DNA of 6,746 nucleotides from Chryseobacterium gleum (GTDB lineage Bacteria; Bacteroidota; Bacteroidia; Flavobacteriales_D; Crocinitomicaceae), in contig CAMCQL010000107.1 in NCBI GenBank assembly GCA_945877005.1, forward strand, positions 1 through 6,746, given 5' to 3'. Of this stretch, positions 1-6,549 are shown piece by piece; within the stretch, counting starts at the first letter, position 1; each line of letters begins with the position of its first letter. The notes beneath the pieces were generated by a model that was not told the DNA's origin, searched no databases, and worked only from the letters and a program-made list of their open reading frames with translations. Position numbers and translations under genes: made by a program.

Positions 1-923
1 CGAAAATACCTTGTTGATAATCCCCCTAAAAAATCTTGAGCTTTCTTACCAGCTTCATTCAACCCTAGAATAGATTCTACTTTCCAAAAACCAACCAAAT
101 GTTCGATAATGCTAGCATAATCCATACTTGTGTAAACACCTATTTTCTGAGTTACATTCGCATAATCCATAAACTTTGATTGCTCTGTGCCTTCATCCAT
201 TAATGTTGCAGGCATGATGATTTTCTTTCGCATCATATTTGCAAAAGCTTGAATCGCACCATTTGGATCAATTTCAAATATTTTGGACATAAAAAATTTA
301 TATGCTTTTTCATGCAATGCCTCTTCTCCAGCGACTATGTTACAAATTTTCTCCAGCGATTTGTCGCCAGATTTCTTTGCTAATTTCCCCGTATTCACAT
401 GCGATATCTTGGTTGCTCTTTCCTGAAATGACGTATACACAATTCCTTGATAAGGATCTCCGTCTGTTTGAAGATTAACTCCGTTATACAACAAACGCTG
501 AATAGTTTGCTCTACTGCTTTCATATCTACCCTACCACTTAAGTACAAATATTTATTCAACAAATCACCATGTCGATTTTCTTCTGCAGTCCACAATCTT
601 GACCATCTTACCCAAGAACTAGCACTTGATACATTACGCTCGTCATTGATTCCTTCCAATAAATTAAAAAAGGTTTGGTAACTAGGTAAAGCTTCTTCAG
701 TAATCATATTTCCAACTAATGAAACTAAAACAGTATCCGGTATTGTAGCAATCTCTTGTTGTAACTCAATTATTTTATCTGAAAAATCAAGGTCTGAAAA
801 ATCAGGTAAAAAATCAGACGGTTGCCAACATTCTTCAGGAGAACGCATTTTTTCATCAATAAACTGTCCAACTGAAGGCTCAATAGATTCAATAACCTTC
901 ATTTTTTCAAGTATACTACTCAT
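1..923 (-). CDS. Acyl-ACP desaturase (soluble diiron, FA_desaturase_2 family), 3' end beyond the window
   Basis: Soluble desaturase that would put a double bond into acyl chains held on acyl carrier protein, using O2 and reduced ferredoxin, so making unsaturated fatty acids for membrane lipids. I translated 307 residues from the minus strand with no stop; the family usually runs about 320-365, so only a short C-terminal piece is missing. All six diiron ligands of the castor stearoyl-ACP Delta9 desaturase have counterparts at matching spacing: E77 (in ITEEALP), E115 and H118 (EENRHG), E168 (QERAT), E201 and H204 (EEALHE). T171 matches the conserved active-site threonine. There is no signal peptide or membrane segment, as expected for a cytoplasmic enzyme. 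Start: ATG at 923-921 is chosen; an in-frame ATG two codons upstream (929-927) is equally possible, and a stop at 953-951 closes the frame beyond that. Family call is secure; double-bond position and chain length cannot be read from the sequence. Confidence 0.93.
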   Translation of the reverse strand, partial: MSSILEKMKVIESIEPSVGQFIDEKMRSPEECWQPSDFLPDFSDLDFSDKIIELQQEIATIPDTVLVSLVGNMITEEALPSYQTFFNLLEGINDERNVSSASSWVRWSRLWTAEENRHGDLLNKYLYLSGRVDMKAVEQTIQRLLYNGVNLQTDGDPYQGIVYTSFQERATKISHVNTGKLAKKSGDKSLEKICNIVAGEEALHEKAYKFFMSKIFEIDPNGAIQAFANMMRKKIIMPATLMDEGTEQSKFMDYANVTQKIGVYTSMDYASIIEHLVGFWKVESILGLNEAGKKAQDFLGGLSTRYF

Positions 924-973
924 AAGCATTGCTTTTATAATTGGTAGAATTCATCTACAATTTTTATTTCTAT

Positions 974-981
974 CAAATATA
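974..981 (-). promoter_or_regulatory. Candidate -7 box for the acyl-ACP desaturase
   Basis: Read on the minus strand this is TATATTTG, a full match to the Bacteroidota -7 consensus TAnnTTTG. It would place transcription start near 967 and give a leader of about 45 bases before the desaturase start. I see no TTG at the expected -33 distance, so the promoter rests on the -7 element alone, and such 8-mers are common by chance in AT-rich DNA. Confidence 0.4.
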
Positions 982-1091
982 CAATTTTTTAATCTAGATA
1001 AATTTAGAAAAGTTTAAAATATGTTTTCTTTGCACATTTGTTTCAACAAATTTTGTAAATTTCAACAATTATTTCTCTTTAATTTAGTTAT

Positions 1092-3518
1092 ATGTCTAAA
1101 ATTCAATTTTACTTTTCACTTGGTCTTATAATCATCTTTTCCTCTAATTTCTCAATAAGTCAATGCGCTTCTCTCTGTCGTCCATTTGATCCAGTATCTA
1201 TACCTAAAGAACATAATGTTGATTTTATCCATTTAAAATTAACAGTTGATTTTATCCCAGAAAAGAAATTAGTAATCGGTAGTGTAAACCATACTTTTTC
1301 AACTTTACGAGATCAGGTAGATTCCATTTATTTAGACGGACCTGGAATTACAATAAAAAATGCATTCCTTGACCAAGCACCAGTTCGTTTTAAATCTACT
1401 GATGAAGGTTTTTATTTTTACCCTTCAAAAACACTGACATGGGGGAGCAAACATGATTTAAAAATTAATTACGAAGCAACTCCAAAAAAAGGAATTTATT
1501 TTATTGGCTGGAACGATTCAACAGAAACATCTCAAAAACAAATATGGACGCAAGGCCAGGCATTTGACAACAGGTACTGGATCCCTTGTTTTGACCTTGC
1601 AAACGATAAAGTACTCACTGAAATCATTGTGAATTTCGACAGTAATTACAACGTCCTTTCAAACGGAAAAAAAATCAACAAAACTGAACAACCCAATGGA
1701 AAAACCACTTGGCATTATGCGATTTCTCATCCTCATGCTACTTACTTAATTATGTTGGGAATCGGAAAATACGCAACAACTGAAACCACTTCAAAATCAG
1801 GCGTTCCTTTACAAAATTGGTATTATCCAAATTTCAAAAACAGAGTTGAATCCACTTATAAATACAATAATGAAATTTTTGATTACTTGGAAGAAGAAAT
1901 TGGAGTTCCTTATCCTTGGGAATCTTATTCGCAAATTCCTGTTCAAGACTTCATGTATGGTGCAATGGAAAACACAACGGCGACAATTTTTGGCGACTTT
2001 TTACTAGTTGACCCCATAAGTTATAACGATGCTAATTACGTTGCTATTAATGCACATGAACTAGCCCATCAATGGTTTGGAGACCTCGTTACAGCAAGAA
2101 CCACTACTGATCTATGGCTACAAGAAAGTTTTGCTACGTATTACAATCAATTAGCCGAAAAAAAATGCTTTGGGGCAGATCATTACGAATGGGTTCGAAA
2201 AAATGCGTGCAGCAGCACGTTATCAACAACTGAAAAAAAACCATTAGCATTTTCAAACATTCCTTCCACTTTAGTGTATCAAAAAGGCTCTCAAGTATTA
2301 TCGATGTTGCGCTACACCATTGGAGATAGTGCATACCGTAGAGGAATAAAAAAATACTTATCCAATCATGCTTATGGGAATGTTGATTCCGAAGACTTAT
2401 TAAACACTTTTCATGACGAAACAGGTTTAAGTCTTGACTGGTTCTGGGAACAATGGGTATTTAATGGCGGTGAGCCGAATTATCAAGTGGATTTTGAGGA
2501 AGTAGAATTCAAAGACCAACTTTACACGCAAATTAACACCACTCAAAAAGCCCAATATAGCCCAAATAAATACTTTAAAATGCCTATTGTTTTCGAGATT
2601 AACTACAAAGATGGCACCAAAACAATTCAAAAAGAATTAATTGAAAAGGAAAATTACTCGTTTAAAATTCATAACCCTAAGAGAAAAAAAATTGACTTTA
2701 TACTTTTTGATCCCGGAAGTTCAATTTTAAAAAACATTAGTTTTGAAAGATCTTTTGACCAGCTTTCTGCTCAAGCACAAAAAGCAACCAATATGATTGA
2801 TCGTTATGATGCTGTTTTTGCACTGAAAAATTACCCAATCAATGAAAAAATTTCTCTTTTTAAAAGTGTGTATAAAAAAGAAAGTTTTCATTCTGTTAAA
2901 AATGAAATCATTCAACAAATTATTAATGATACATCGAGTTCTTCCCTTGAATTAATTCTTGAAAGCTTAAAGGATTTAAACATTAAAGTTAGAAAAAATA
3001 CGATACTTAAAACAACCATTATTCACCCATCTTTAGAAACGAATTATTACAATTTATTAAACGATAGTTCCTATGTGTTGATCGCAAATTGTTTGGACAG
3101 ACTTTGTAATAATTTCCCTCAAAATGCCACGCGATACTTCGAAAAAACAGCAAACTACGAGGGGACTTCTGGTAAAAACGTTAAAATCGAATGGTTAAAA
3201 CAACATTACCTTATAAAAAAAGATGCTAAATCATTGTCTCAACTAATTGACTACTCGGGTTCTAAGCATGAATTTCTTACACGAATTAATGCATTTAACG
3301 CACTTAAACTTCTCAATTCTGTGACACCTGAAATTATCTCAAATGCGTTTGAAGCTTCTCTTCATGCAAATTCACGTTTAGCATTACCTGCAAAAGAATA
3401 CCTTATGTATTTTGCCCAACAGGGAGTGCATAAGAAAACTATTTCACAATTAATCAAAGTATTTCAATGCAGCACTGAGCAAAAAGCAGTACTCGAAAAA
3501 TTATGTTCACCCCAATAA
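1092..3518 (+). CDS. Exported M1-family zinc aminopeptidase (gluzincin)
   Basis: Metallopeptidase that removes N-terminal amino acids from peptides, probably outside the cytoplasmic membrane to feed on peptides. Order of parts: a signal peptide (residues 1 to about 24, short basic start then a hydrophobic stretch); an N-terminal beta-rich domain (about 30-230); the thermolysin-like catalytic domain (about 230-460); and a helical, probably HEAT-like C-terminal region (about 560-808). Active-site residues are all visible: GAMEN at 290-294 for binding the substrate amino terminus, HELAH at 322-326, third zinc ligand E345 in WLQES (exact HExxHx18E spacing), general base E323, and Y396 in the YxKG motif. 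At 808 residues it is slightly shorter than E. coli PepN (about 870). No type IX secretion sorting domain is seen at the C terminus. The leader has no clear Shine-Dalgarno site. The gene stands alone, divergent from the desaturase and convergent with the hydrolase. I give no gene symbol because M1 subfamilies cannot be told apart by eye. Confidence 0.95.
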   Translation: MSKIQFYFSLGLIIIFSSNFSISQCASLCRPFDPVSIPKEHNVDFIHLKLTVDFIPEKKLVIGSVNHTFSTLRDQVDSIYLDGPGITIKNAFLDQAPVRFKSTDEGFYFYPSKTLTWGSKHDLKINYEATPKKGIYFIGWNDSTETSQKQIWTQGQAFDNRYWIPCFDLANDKVLTEIIVNFDSNYNVLSNGKKINKTEQPNGKTTWHYAISHPHATYLIMLGIGKYATTETTSKSGVPLQNWYYPNFKNRVESTYKYNNEIFDYLEEEIGVPYPWESYSQIPVQDFMYGAMENTTATIFGDFLLVDPISYNDANYVAINAHELAHQWFGDLVTARTTTDLWLQESFATYYNQLAEKKCFGADHYEWVRKNACSSTLSTTEKKPLAFSNIPSTLVYQKGSQVLSMLRYTIGDSAYRRGIKKYLSNHAYGNVDSEDLLNTFHDETGLSLDWFWEQWVFNGGEPNYQVDFEEVEFKDQLYTQINTTQKAQYSPNKYFKMPIVFEINYKDGTKTIQKELIEKENYSFKIHNPKRKKIDFILFDPGSSILKNISFERSFDQLSAQAQKATNMIDRYDAVFALKNYPINEKISLFKSVYKKESFHSVKNEIIQQIINDTSSSSLELILESLKDLNIKVRKNTILKTTIIHPSLETNYYNLLNDSSYVLIANCLDRLCNNFPQNATRYFEKTANYEGTSGKNVKIEWLKQHYLIKKDAKSLSQLIDYSGSKHEFLTRINAFNALKLLNSVTPEIISNAFEASLHANSRLALPAKEYLMYFAQQGVHKKTISQLIKVFQCSTEQKAVLEKLCSPQ

Positions 3519-3523
3519 ATTTG

Positions 3524-3536
3524 TTTTTTTTTTTTT
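3524..3536 (+). other. T13 homopolymer between convergent genes, possible U-tract
   Basis: Thirteen consecutive T fill most of the 22 bases between the aminopeptidase stop (3516-3518) and the stop of the opposing hydrolase gene (3541-3543). It would give a strong U-tract just after the aminopeptidase, but no GC-rich or long stem precedes it, so a classical intrinsic terminator is not supported. For the opposing gene it would be an A-tract. It lies outside both reading frames, so length changes would not alter either protein. Confidence 0.35.
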
Positions 3537-3540
3537 AAAA

Positions 3541-4404
3541 TTAATCCGTGATTAATTGATCTTCTAGATGTGACTGTTGCTTTTCATTTACTAATTCAAT
3601 GAAAGTAGCAGTCGGTTGTTTATTTAATACTTTTGCTTCAAAGGCCTCCCCATTAAATTTAGGAAAATAAAAAGCATCCTTTTTTTTATTTGATAATAGA
3701 AAATCATACAATTCATCCCTATGAAACAATCGTTCCAATTGCGAATGACCAAACTCAGGGAAAACAGAAAAAACTGTAGAAAGAGCATCGCATTTTTGAA
3801 TTGCTTTAAATACAGTATCTGATTCATTAAATGGGACGGCAGCATCTTTTTTCCCGTGCGCTAACCAAATTGGAACTTGCGCTAATCGAGGAGCATCCTT
3901 CACATTTCCTCCACCACAAAAAGCAGCACATGCAGAGATTTTATTAGGGTATCTCCCTGTATAATGCAATGCTCCGTAGGCTCCTAAACTCATCCCTACA
4001 ATCGATATTCTACTAGTATCAACCCTCAAATTACTTGTTACAGACTTTATAAATTTATCCAAAGAATCTGGTAACCAAGCACCTCTAGACAATTGTGGAG
4101 CTACAACAAGAGAAGGTACTTTTCTTCCCCTAATCATTGCATACAACACACCGTATTTTTTTAATTTATCTAAATTATTACCTGTCAAACTTCTACCATG
4201 CAAAAAAATAATTAACGGCCATTTTTTTATTGTATCCTCTTGGTATTCATTTGGAGTACACATCAATGCTTTGTAACATTGGTTTTTAAACGGCATGGAA
4301 TCTATTCGTGAGCTATCTTTCAACCAAAATGTAGATGATGTATTTGTCGATTGGGAAAAAAGCACAAATGGGAAACAAAATAAAACAAAACAAAATAATT
4401 TCAT
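3541..4404 (-). CDS. Exported alpha/beta-hydrolase, esterase/PHB-depolymerase-like
   Basis: Probable serine esterase acting in the periplasm or outside the cell; the substrate is unknown. The first 17 or so residues form a signal peptide (MKLF, a hydrophobic run, then FSQ, a common ending in Bacteroidota exported proteins). The hydrolase core shows the expected order: an oxyanion-hole HG at 69-70 after a hydrophobic strand (PLIIFLHGR), the nucleophile elbow GMSLG with S139, the acid D187 in HGKKD, and the base H220 in FGHS. This layout fits the predicted-esterase group related to LpqC, PHB depolymerase and feruloyl esterases. After the last catalytic residue and helix, a charged tail of about 45 residues (243-287) continues without a recognisable domain and without a type IX sorting signal. 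ATG at 4404-4402 is chosen because it begins the signal peptide. The gene runs towards the aminopeptidase and ends 22 bases from it. Fold and catalytic triad are well supported; substrate is not. Confidence 0.85.
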   Translation of the reverse strand: MKLFCFVLFCFPFVLFSQSTNTSSTFWLKDSSRIDSMPFKNQCYKALMCTPNEYQEDTIKKWPLIIFLHGRSLTGNNLDKLKKYGVLYAMIRGRKVPSLVVAPQLSRGAWLPDSLDKFIKSVTSNLRVDTSRISIVGMSLGAYGALHYTGRYPNKISACAAFCGGGNVKDAPRLAQVPIWLAHGKKDAAVPFNESDTVFKAIQKCDALSTVFSVFPEFGHSQLERLFHRDELYDFLLSNKKKDAFYFPKFNGEAFEAKVLNKQPTATFIELVNEKQQSHLEDQLITD

Positions 4405-4420
4405 AAGTGTATATATTATT

Positions 4421-4449
4421 CAACAAGTTTAAACAACAACAGTTTAAAC
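4421..4449. repeat. Two tandem GTTTAAAC palindromes, possible operator
   Basis: The perfect 8-base palindrome GTTTAAAC occurs at 4427-4434 and 4442-4449, centres 15 bases apart. The flanks repeat as well: CAACA(A) precedes each copy, giving a direct repeat of 13-14 bases (4421-4434 and 4437-4449) that differs by one A. The pair lies 17-45 bases upstream of the hydrolase start, where a regulator would bind over its promoter. The repeat is seen directly; the operator role is inference, and no matching regulator gene is in the window. Confidence 0.4.
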
Positions 4450-4724
4450 CTGTTTTTTATTTTTTTTTCAAATGATAGCAAAAAAAAGAGCTAAAATAAG
4501 CAACAATTAAATGCAAATTAACTGAATAAGAGTTTAATTACTGTCCGTAATTTTTATAAAATTAAAAAGTTAATTTGAAAACACAAAAAAATGATTGGCT
4601 AAATCATCAGAAATAATTGCCTTTGGCTAACCTAAAACATGAAAAAAATCAGAAAAAATCACCTCTTAAAACAAAAGAAAAACAAACAAAAAATGTAATC
4701 TTTCAAACGATTCTATATTTTTTT

Positions 4725-4732
4725 TAAATTTG
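4725..4732 (+). promoter_or_regulatory. Candidate -7 box for the acyltransferase gene
   Basis: TAAATTTG is a full match to the Bacteroidota -7 consensus TAnnTTTG and sits 33 bases before the ATG at 4766, on the correct strand. Twenty bases upstream lies TTTC (4701-4704), an imperfect version of the usual -33 TTTG. Transcription would start near 4739, leaving a leader of roughly 25-30 bases. The purine stretch GTAGAAAG (4743-4750) is in the leader but too far from the ATG to be a good Shine-Dalgarno site. Confidence 0.5.
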
Positions 4733-4765
4733 TAACATGTTTGTAGAAAGCAAACGTTCAACACT

Positions 4766-5893
4766 ATGCGTTTTTTTAGCCTAAACACAGGTCATTCAAG
4801 AATTTTTGGTCTCGATTTGCTTCGTGCCGTGGCGATACTATTTGTGGTAATAGGTCATAGCTCAATTCTTGCTCCTGAACACATCAAGCCAATCATTCGT
4901 TTGATTACATTGGATGGAGTTGCCATTTTTTTTGTGTTAAGTGGTTTCTTGATTGGAGGGATATTGATTCGTCAAATTGAAAAATCGCCTCCAAGTATTA
5001 AGGGATTACTAACCTTTTGGTCACGAAGATGGCTTCGAACGCTACCTGTTTATTTTTTTCTATTAACTTTTGTAATTATTTACACATTCCTTCTTAAACC
5101 ACAAAGAGTTCCTGAAGAATGGTACAGGTATTACTTATTCATTCAAAACTTTAACTATCCTTTACCTACTTTTTTTGGAGAATCATGGAGTTTAAGTATT
5201 GAAGAATGGTTCTATTTAATTGTGCCTGTTCTACTTTTTGTAAGTGTAAAACTTATAAAAGCTCCCTTAAAGACAATCATTGGAAGCGTTTCTCTTTTTG
5301 TGATTTTTTTAGTAGTATCCTATCGTCTTTACCTATTTAAAACTTTAGAATTAAGCACATTTACAGAAATAAATCTTCATATTTTACGACAAGTAATCAC
5401 GCGATTGGATGCAATCATGTTTGGTGTATTAGCGGCTTATGTTTCTCACTATCATCCAAAAATATGGAATAAAGGTAATTGGATGCTATTTATAGGTGGT
5501 TTCGCTTTACTGTATGCGTTAAAATATTACAACGATTCAAATATGAGTGAGTACAGTGTCGTCTATCTACCTGTTATAAAATCTATCATTGTTGTAGGAA
5601 TGCTTCCATTTTTATCTCGATGGAAAACAGCCAAAATAACTTCCATTTCTAAAGTCATCACATTTATAAGTCTCATTTCTTATTCAATGTATCTAACTAA
5701 TCGAACGATCGTTATAGATATATTGATTAAATTCGGACTACACAACAACTTACTCAACAAACACCAAATAACCTATGCTTGGCAAATAGACTATTTCTTT
5801 TATTGGGCCTTTACAATTGTACTTTCTTACTTTTTGTATATTTCGATAGAGACACCTTTTATGCAGCTTAGAAACAGAAAAATCAAAGAGTAA
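4766..5893 (+). CDS. Integral membrane acyltransferase, acyltransferase 3 family (OafA/YrhL-like)
   Basis: Polytopic inner-membrane protein that would transfer an acyl group, often acetyl, to a sugar in a surface polysaccharide, lipid or glycan. The 375 residues hold about ten hydrophobic segments and the family's marks in order: LDLLRAVAILFVVIGH at 16-31 with R20 and the proposed catalytic H31; GVAIFFVLSGFLIGG at 51-65; RRWLRTLPVYF at 87-97; ESWSLSIEEWFYL at 139-151; RLDAIMFGVLAAY at 213-225; YSMYLTN at 306-312; and IETPF at 361-365. The usual YSxYLxH motif ends here in N312 instead of His. There is no fused SGNH domain; the chain ends soon after the last membrane segment with a basic tail. 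The ATG at 4766 directly precedes the conserved first helix. No glycan-synthesis genes lie nearby, so the acceptor cannot be guessed. A terminator-like hairpin follows the stop, suggesting a single-gene unit. Confidence 0.93.
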   Translation: MRFFSLNTGHSRIFGLDLLRAVAILFVVIGHSSILAPEHIKPIIRLITLDGVAIFFVLSGFLIGGILIRQIEKSPPSIKGLLTFWSRRWLRTLPVYFFLLTFVIIYTFLLKPQRVPEEWYRYYLFIQNFNYPLPTFFGESWSLSIEEWFYLIVPVLLFVSVKLIKAPLKTIIGSVSLFVIFLVVSYRLYLFKTLELSTFTEINLHILRQVITRLDAIMFGVLAAYVSHYHPKIWNKGNWMLFIGGFALLYALKYYNDSNMSEYSVVYLPVIKSIIVVGMLPFLSRWKTAKITSISKVITFISLISYSMYLTNRTIVIDILIKFGLHNNLLNKHQITYAWQIDYFFYWAFTIVLSYFLYISIETPFMQLRNRKIKE

Positions 5894-5897
5894 TCAC

Positions 5898-5926
5898 AAA
5901 TTAAAAAATTCTTCATTTTTTAATTT
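5898..5926 (+). terminator. A/T-only stem-loop terminator after the acyltransferase
   Basis: A perfect 12-base inverted repeat, AAATTAAAAAAT (5898-5909) and ATTTTTTAATTT (5915-5926), encloses a 5-base loop TCTTC. It begins five bases after the acyltransferase stop. Such GC-free hairpins after genes are common in AT-rich Bacteroidota. The downstream stretch is A/T-rich but has no long pure T run; the T6 lies inside the right arm. Because the stem is symmetrical, it could also act on the other strand, though no gene converges on it. Confidence 0.6.
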
Positions 5927-5960
5927 AAAATAAATTTTATTCATTCAAATAAAAACTAAT

Positions 5961-6479
5961 ATGGAATTGATTTCACAAGCTTTGTTGATTTTACCTTCGA
6001 TTGCATTTATGTTCGTTGTAATTCTCATTTTGAAAAAACAAACATCAATCGCTGAAATGAGTAATTCGATCTCATTAAAAAAAGAACGCCAACAACATTT
6101 TTTACCCTTGCGAGTAGACTCTTACCAACGAATGATTTTGTTCATGGAAAGAATATCTCCAAATTCACTTATTATGAGAACTTTTAACAACGAAAAACCT
6201 GCTAAAATTTTTCAAACGGAGCTCCTAGAAACGATTCGACAAGAGTACGAGCACAATGTTGCACAGCAACTTTTTATTTCTCCAAAAAGCTGGAAGTTAA
6301 TTCGTGAGTCCAAGGAAGAAATTGTAAAAATCATCAACTTAGCTGCTAGTCAAGTAGATGAAAATGCAACTTCATTGGATTTATCTTCAAAAATATTTGA
6401 AATTACTTCACAATTGAAAAATATTCCAACTGAGATAACGAACGAAATCCTTATCAACGAACTTCAAAGTTTATTCTAA
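5961..6479 (+). CDS. Conserved membrane-anchored protein of unknown function (DUF7935-like)
   Basis: I do not know a function for this 172-residue protein. One hydrophobic segment (about residues 5-25) followed by KK suggests an N-terminal anchor with the rest in the cytoplasm. The remainder looks helical and soluble. A compact region at about 48-141 resembles, from memory, a family widespread in Bacteroidota and labelled DUF7935: FLPLRVDSYQRMILFMERI (47-65), SPNSLIMR (66-73), then IRQEYEHNVAQQLFISPKSW (92-111), and a stretch ending in ATSLDLS (136-142). The pattern of conserved-looking residues (R51, Y55, E63, R64, E95, H98, N99, Q102, S107, W111) suggests a real fold and not a shadow frame. 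The start ATG follows an A-rich leader with no Shine-Dalgarno site, normal for this group. A hairpin 34 bases upstream separates it from the acyltransferase, and it converges with the thioesterase. Coding status is secure; the family label is from recall only. Confidence 0.85.
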   Translation: MELISQALLILPSIAFMFVVILILKKQTSIAEMSNSISLKKERQQHFLPLRVDSYQRMILFMERISPNSLIMRTFNNEKPAKIFQTELLETIRQEYEHNVAQQLFISPKSWKLIRESKEEIVKIINLAASQVDENATSLDLSSKIFEITSQLKNIPTEITNEILINELQSLF

Positions 6480-6549
6480 ATTTATTTCAAGAAATCTTCT
6501 ATAACCCCCTCAAAATAAAAAGAATAAACTCTAATAAGGGACATAATTT

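Larger units (their letters stand above)
4405..4765. other. Divergent intergenic region of 361 bp, no gene seen
   Basis: This gap separates the start of the minus-strand hydrolase from the start of the plus-strand acyltransferase, so it must carry both promoters. It holds a pair of GTTTAAAC palindromes near the hydrolase, a T9 run at 4460-4468, three short inverted repeats (4536-4552, 4559-4576, 4591-4607), an 8-base direct repeat TTGGCTAA (4595-4602 and 4623-4630), and a -7 box at 4725-4732. No convincing reading frame is present; the longest plus-strand ATG frame I found codes only 19 residues. Confidence 0.7.

Noticed and set aside
1020..1063. Promoter for the aminopeptidase in 924-1091
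   Set aside because: TATGTTTT (1020-1027) and TAAATTTC (1056-1063) each miss the final G of TAnnTTTG and neither has a convincing -33 element, so no site could be chosen.
1092..1178. Possible lipoprotein signal at C25 of the aminopeptidase
   Set aside because: The residues before the cysteine are ISQ; Gln at -1 does not fit a lipobox, so an ordinary signal peptidase I site is more likely.
2134..2918. Three open frames of 63-67 codons on the minus strand inside the aminopeptidase gene (2134-2334, 2427-2630, 2727-2918)
   Set aside because: They lie opposite a clear M1 peptidase coding frame, have no recognisable protein features and are typical antisense shadows.
3624..3845. Second minus-strand frame of 73 codons overlapping the hydrolase
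   Set aside because: It overlaps, in another frame, the part of the hydrolase that carries the catalytic D187 and H220; its content is only low-complexity Phe/Leu runs.
4639..4698. Plus-strand frame of 19 codons in the 361-bp gap, very rich in lysine
   Set aside because: Its composition simply reflects A-rich DNA, there is no ribosome binding site, and nothing suggests conservation.
6480..6549. Terminator between the 172-residue gene and the thioesterase
   Set aside because: Only a 4-base CCCT/AGGG pairing across a long loop and the 12-base palindrome ATTTCAAGAAAT with a 2-base centre are present; neither forms a credible terminator stem.
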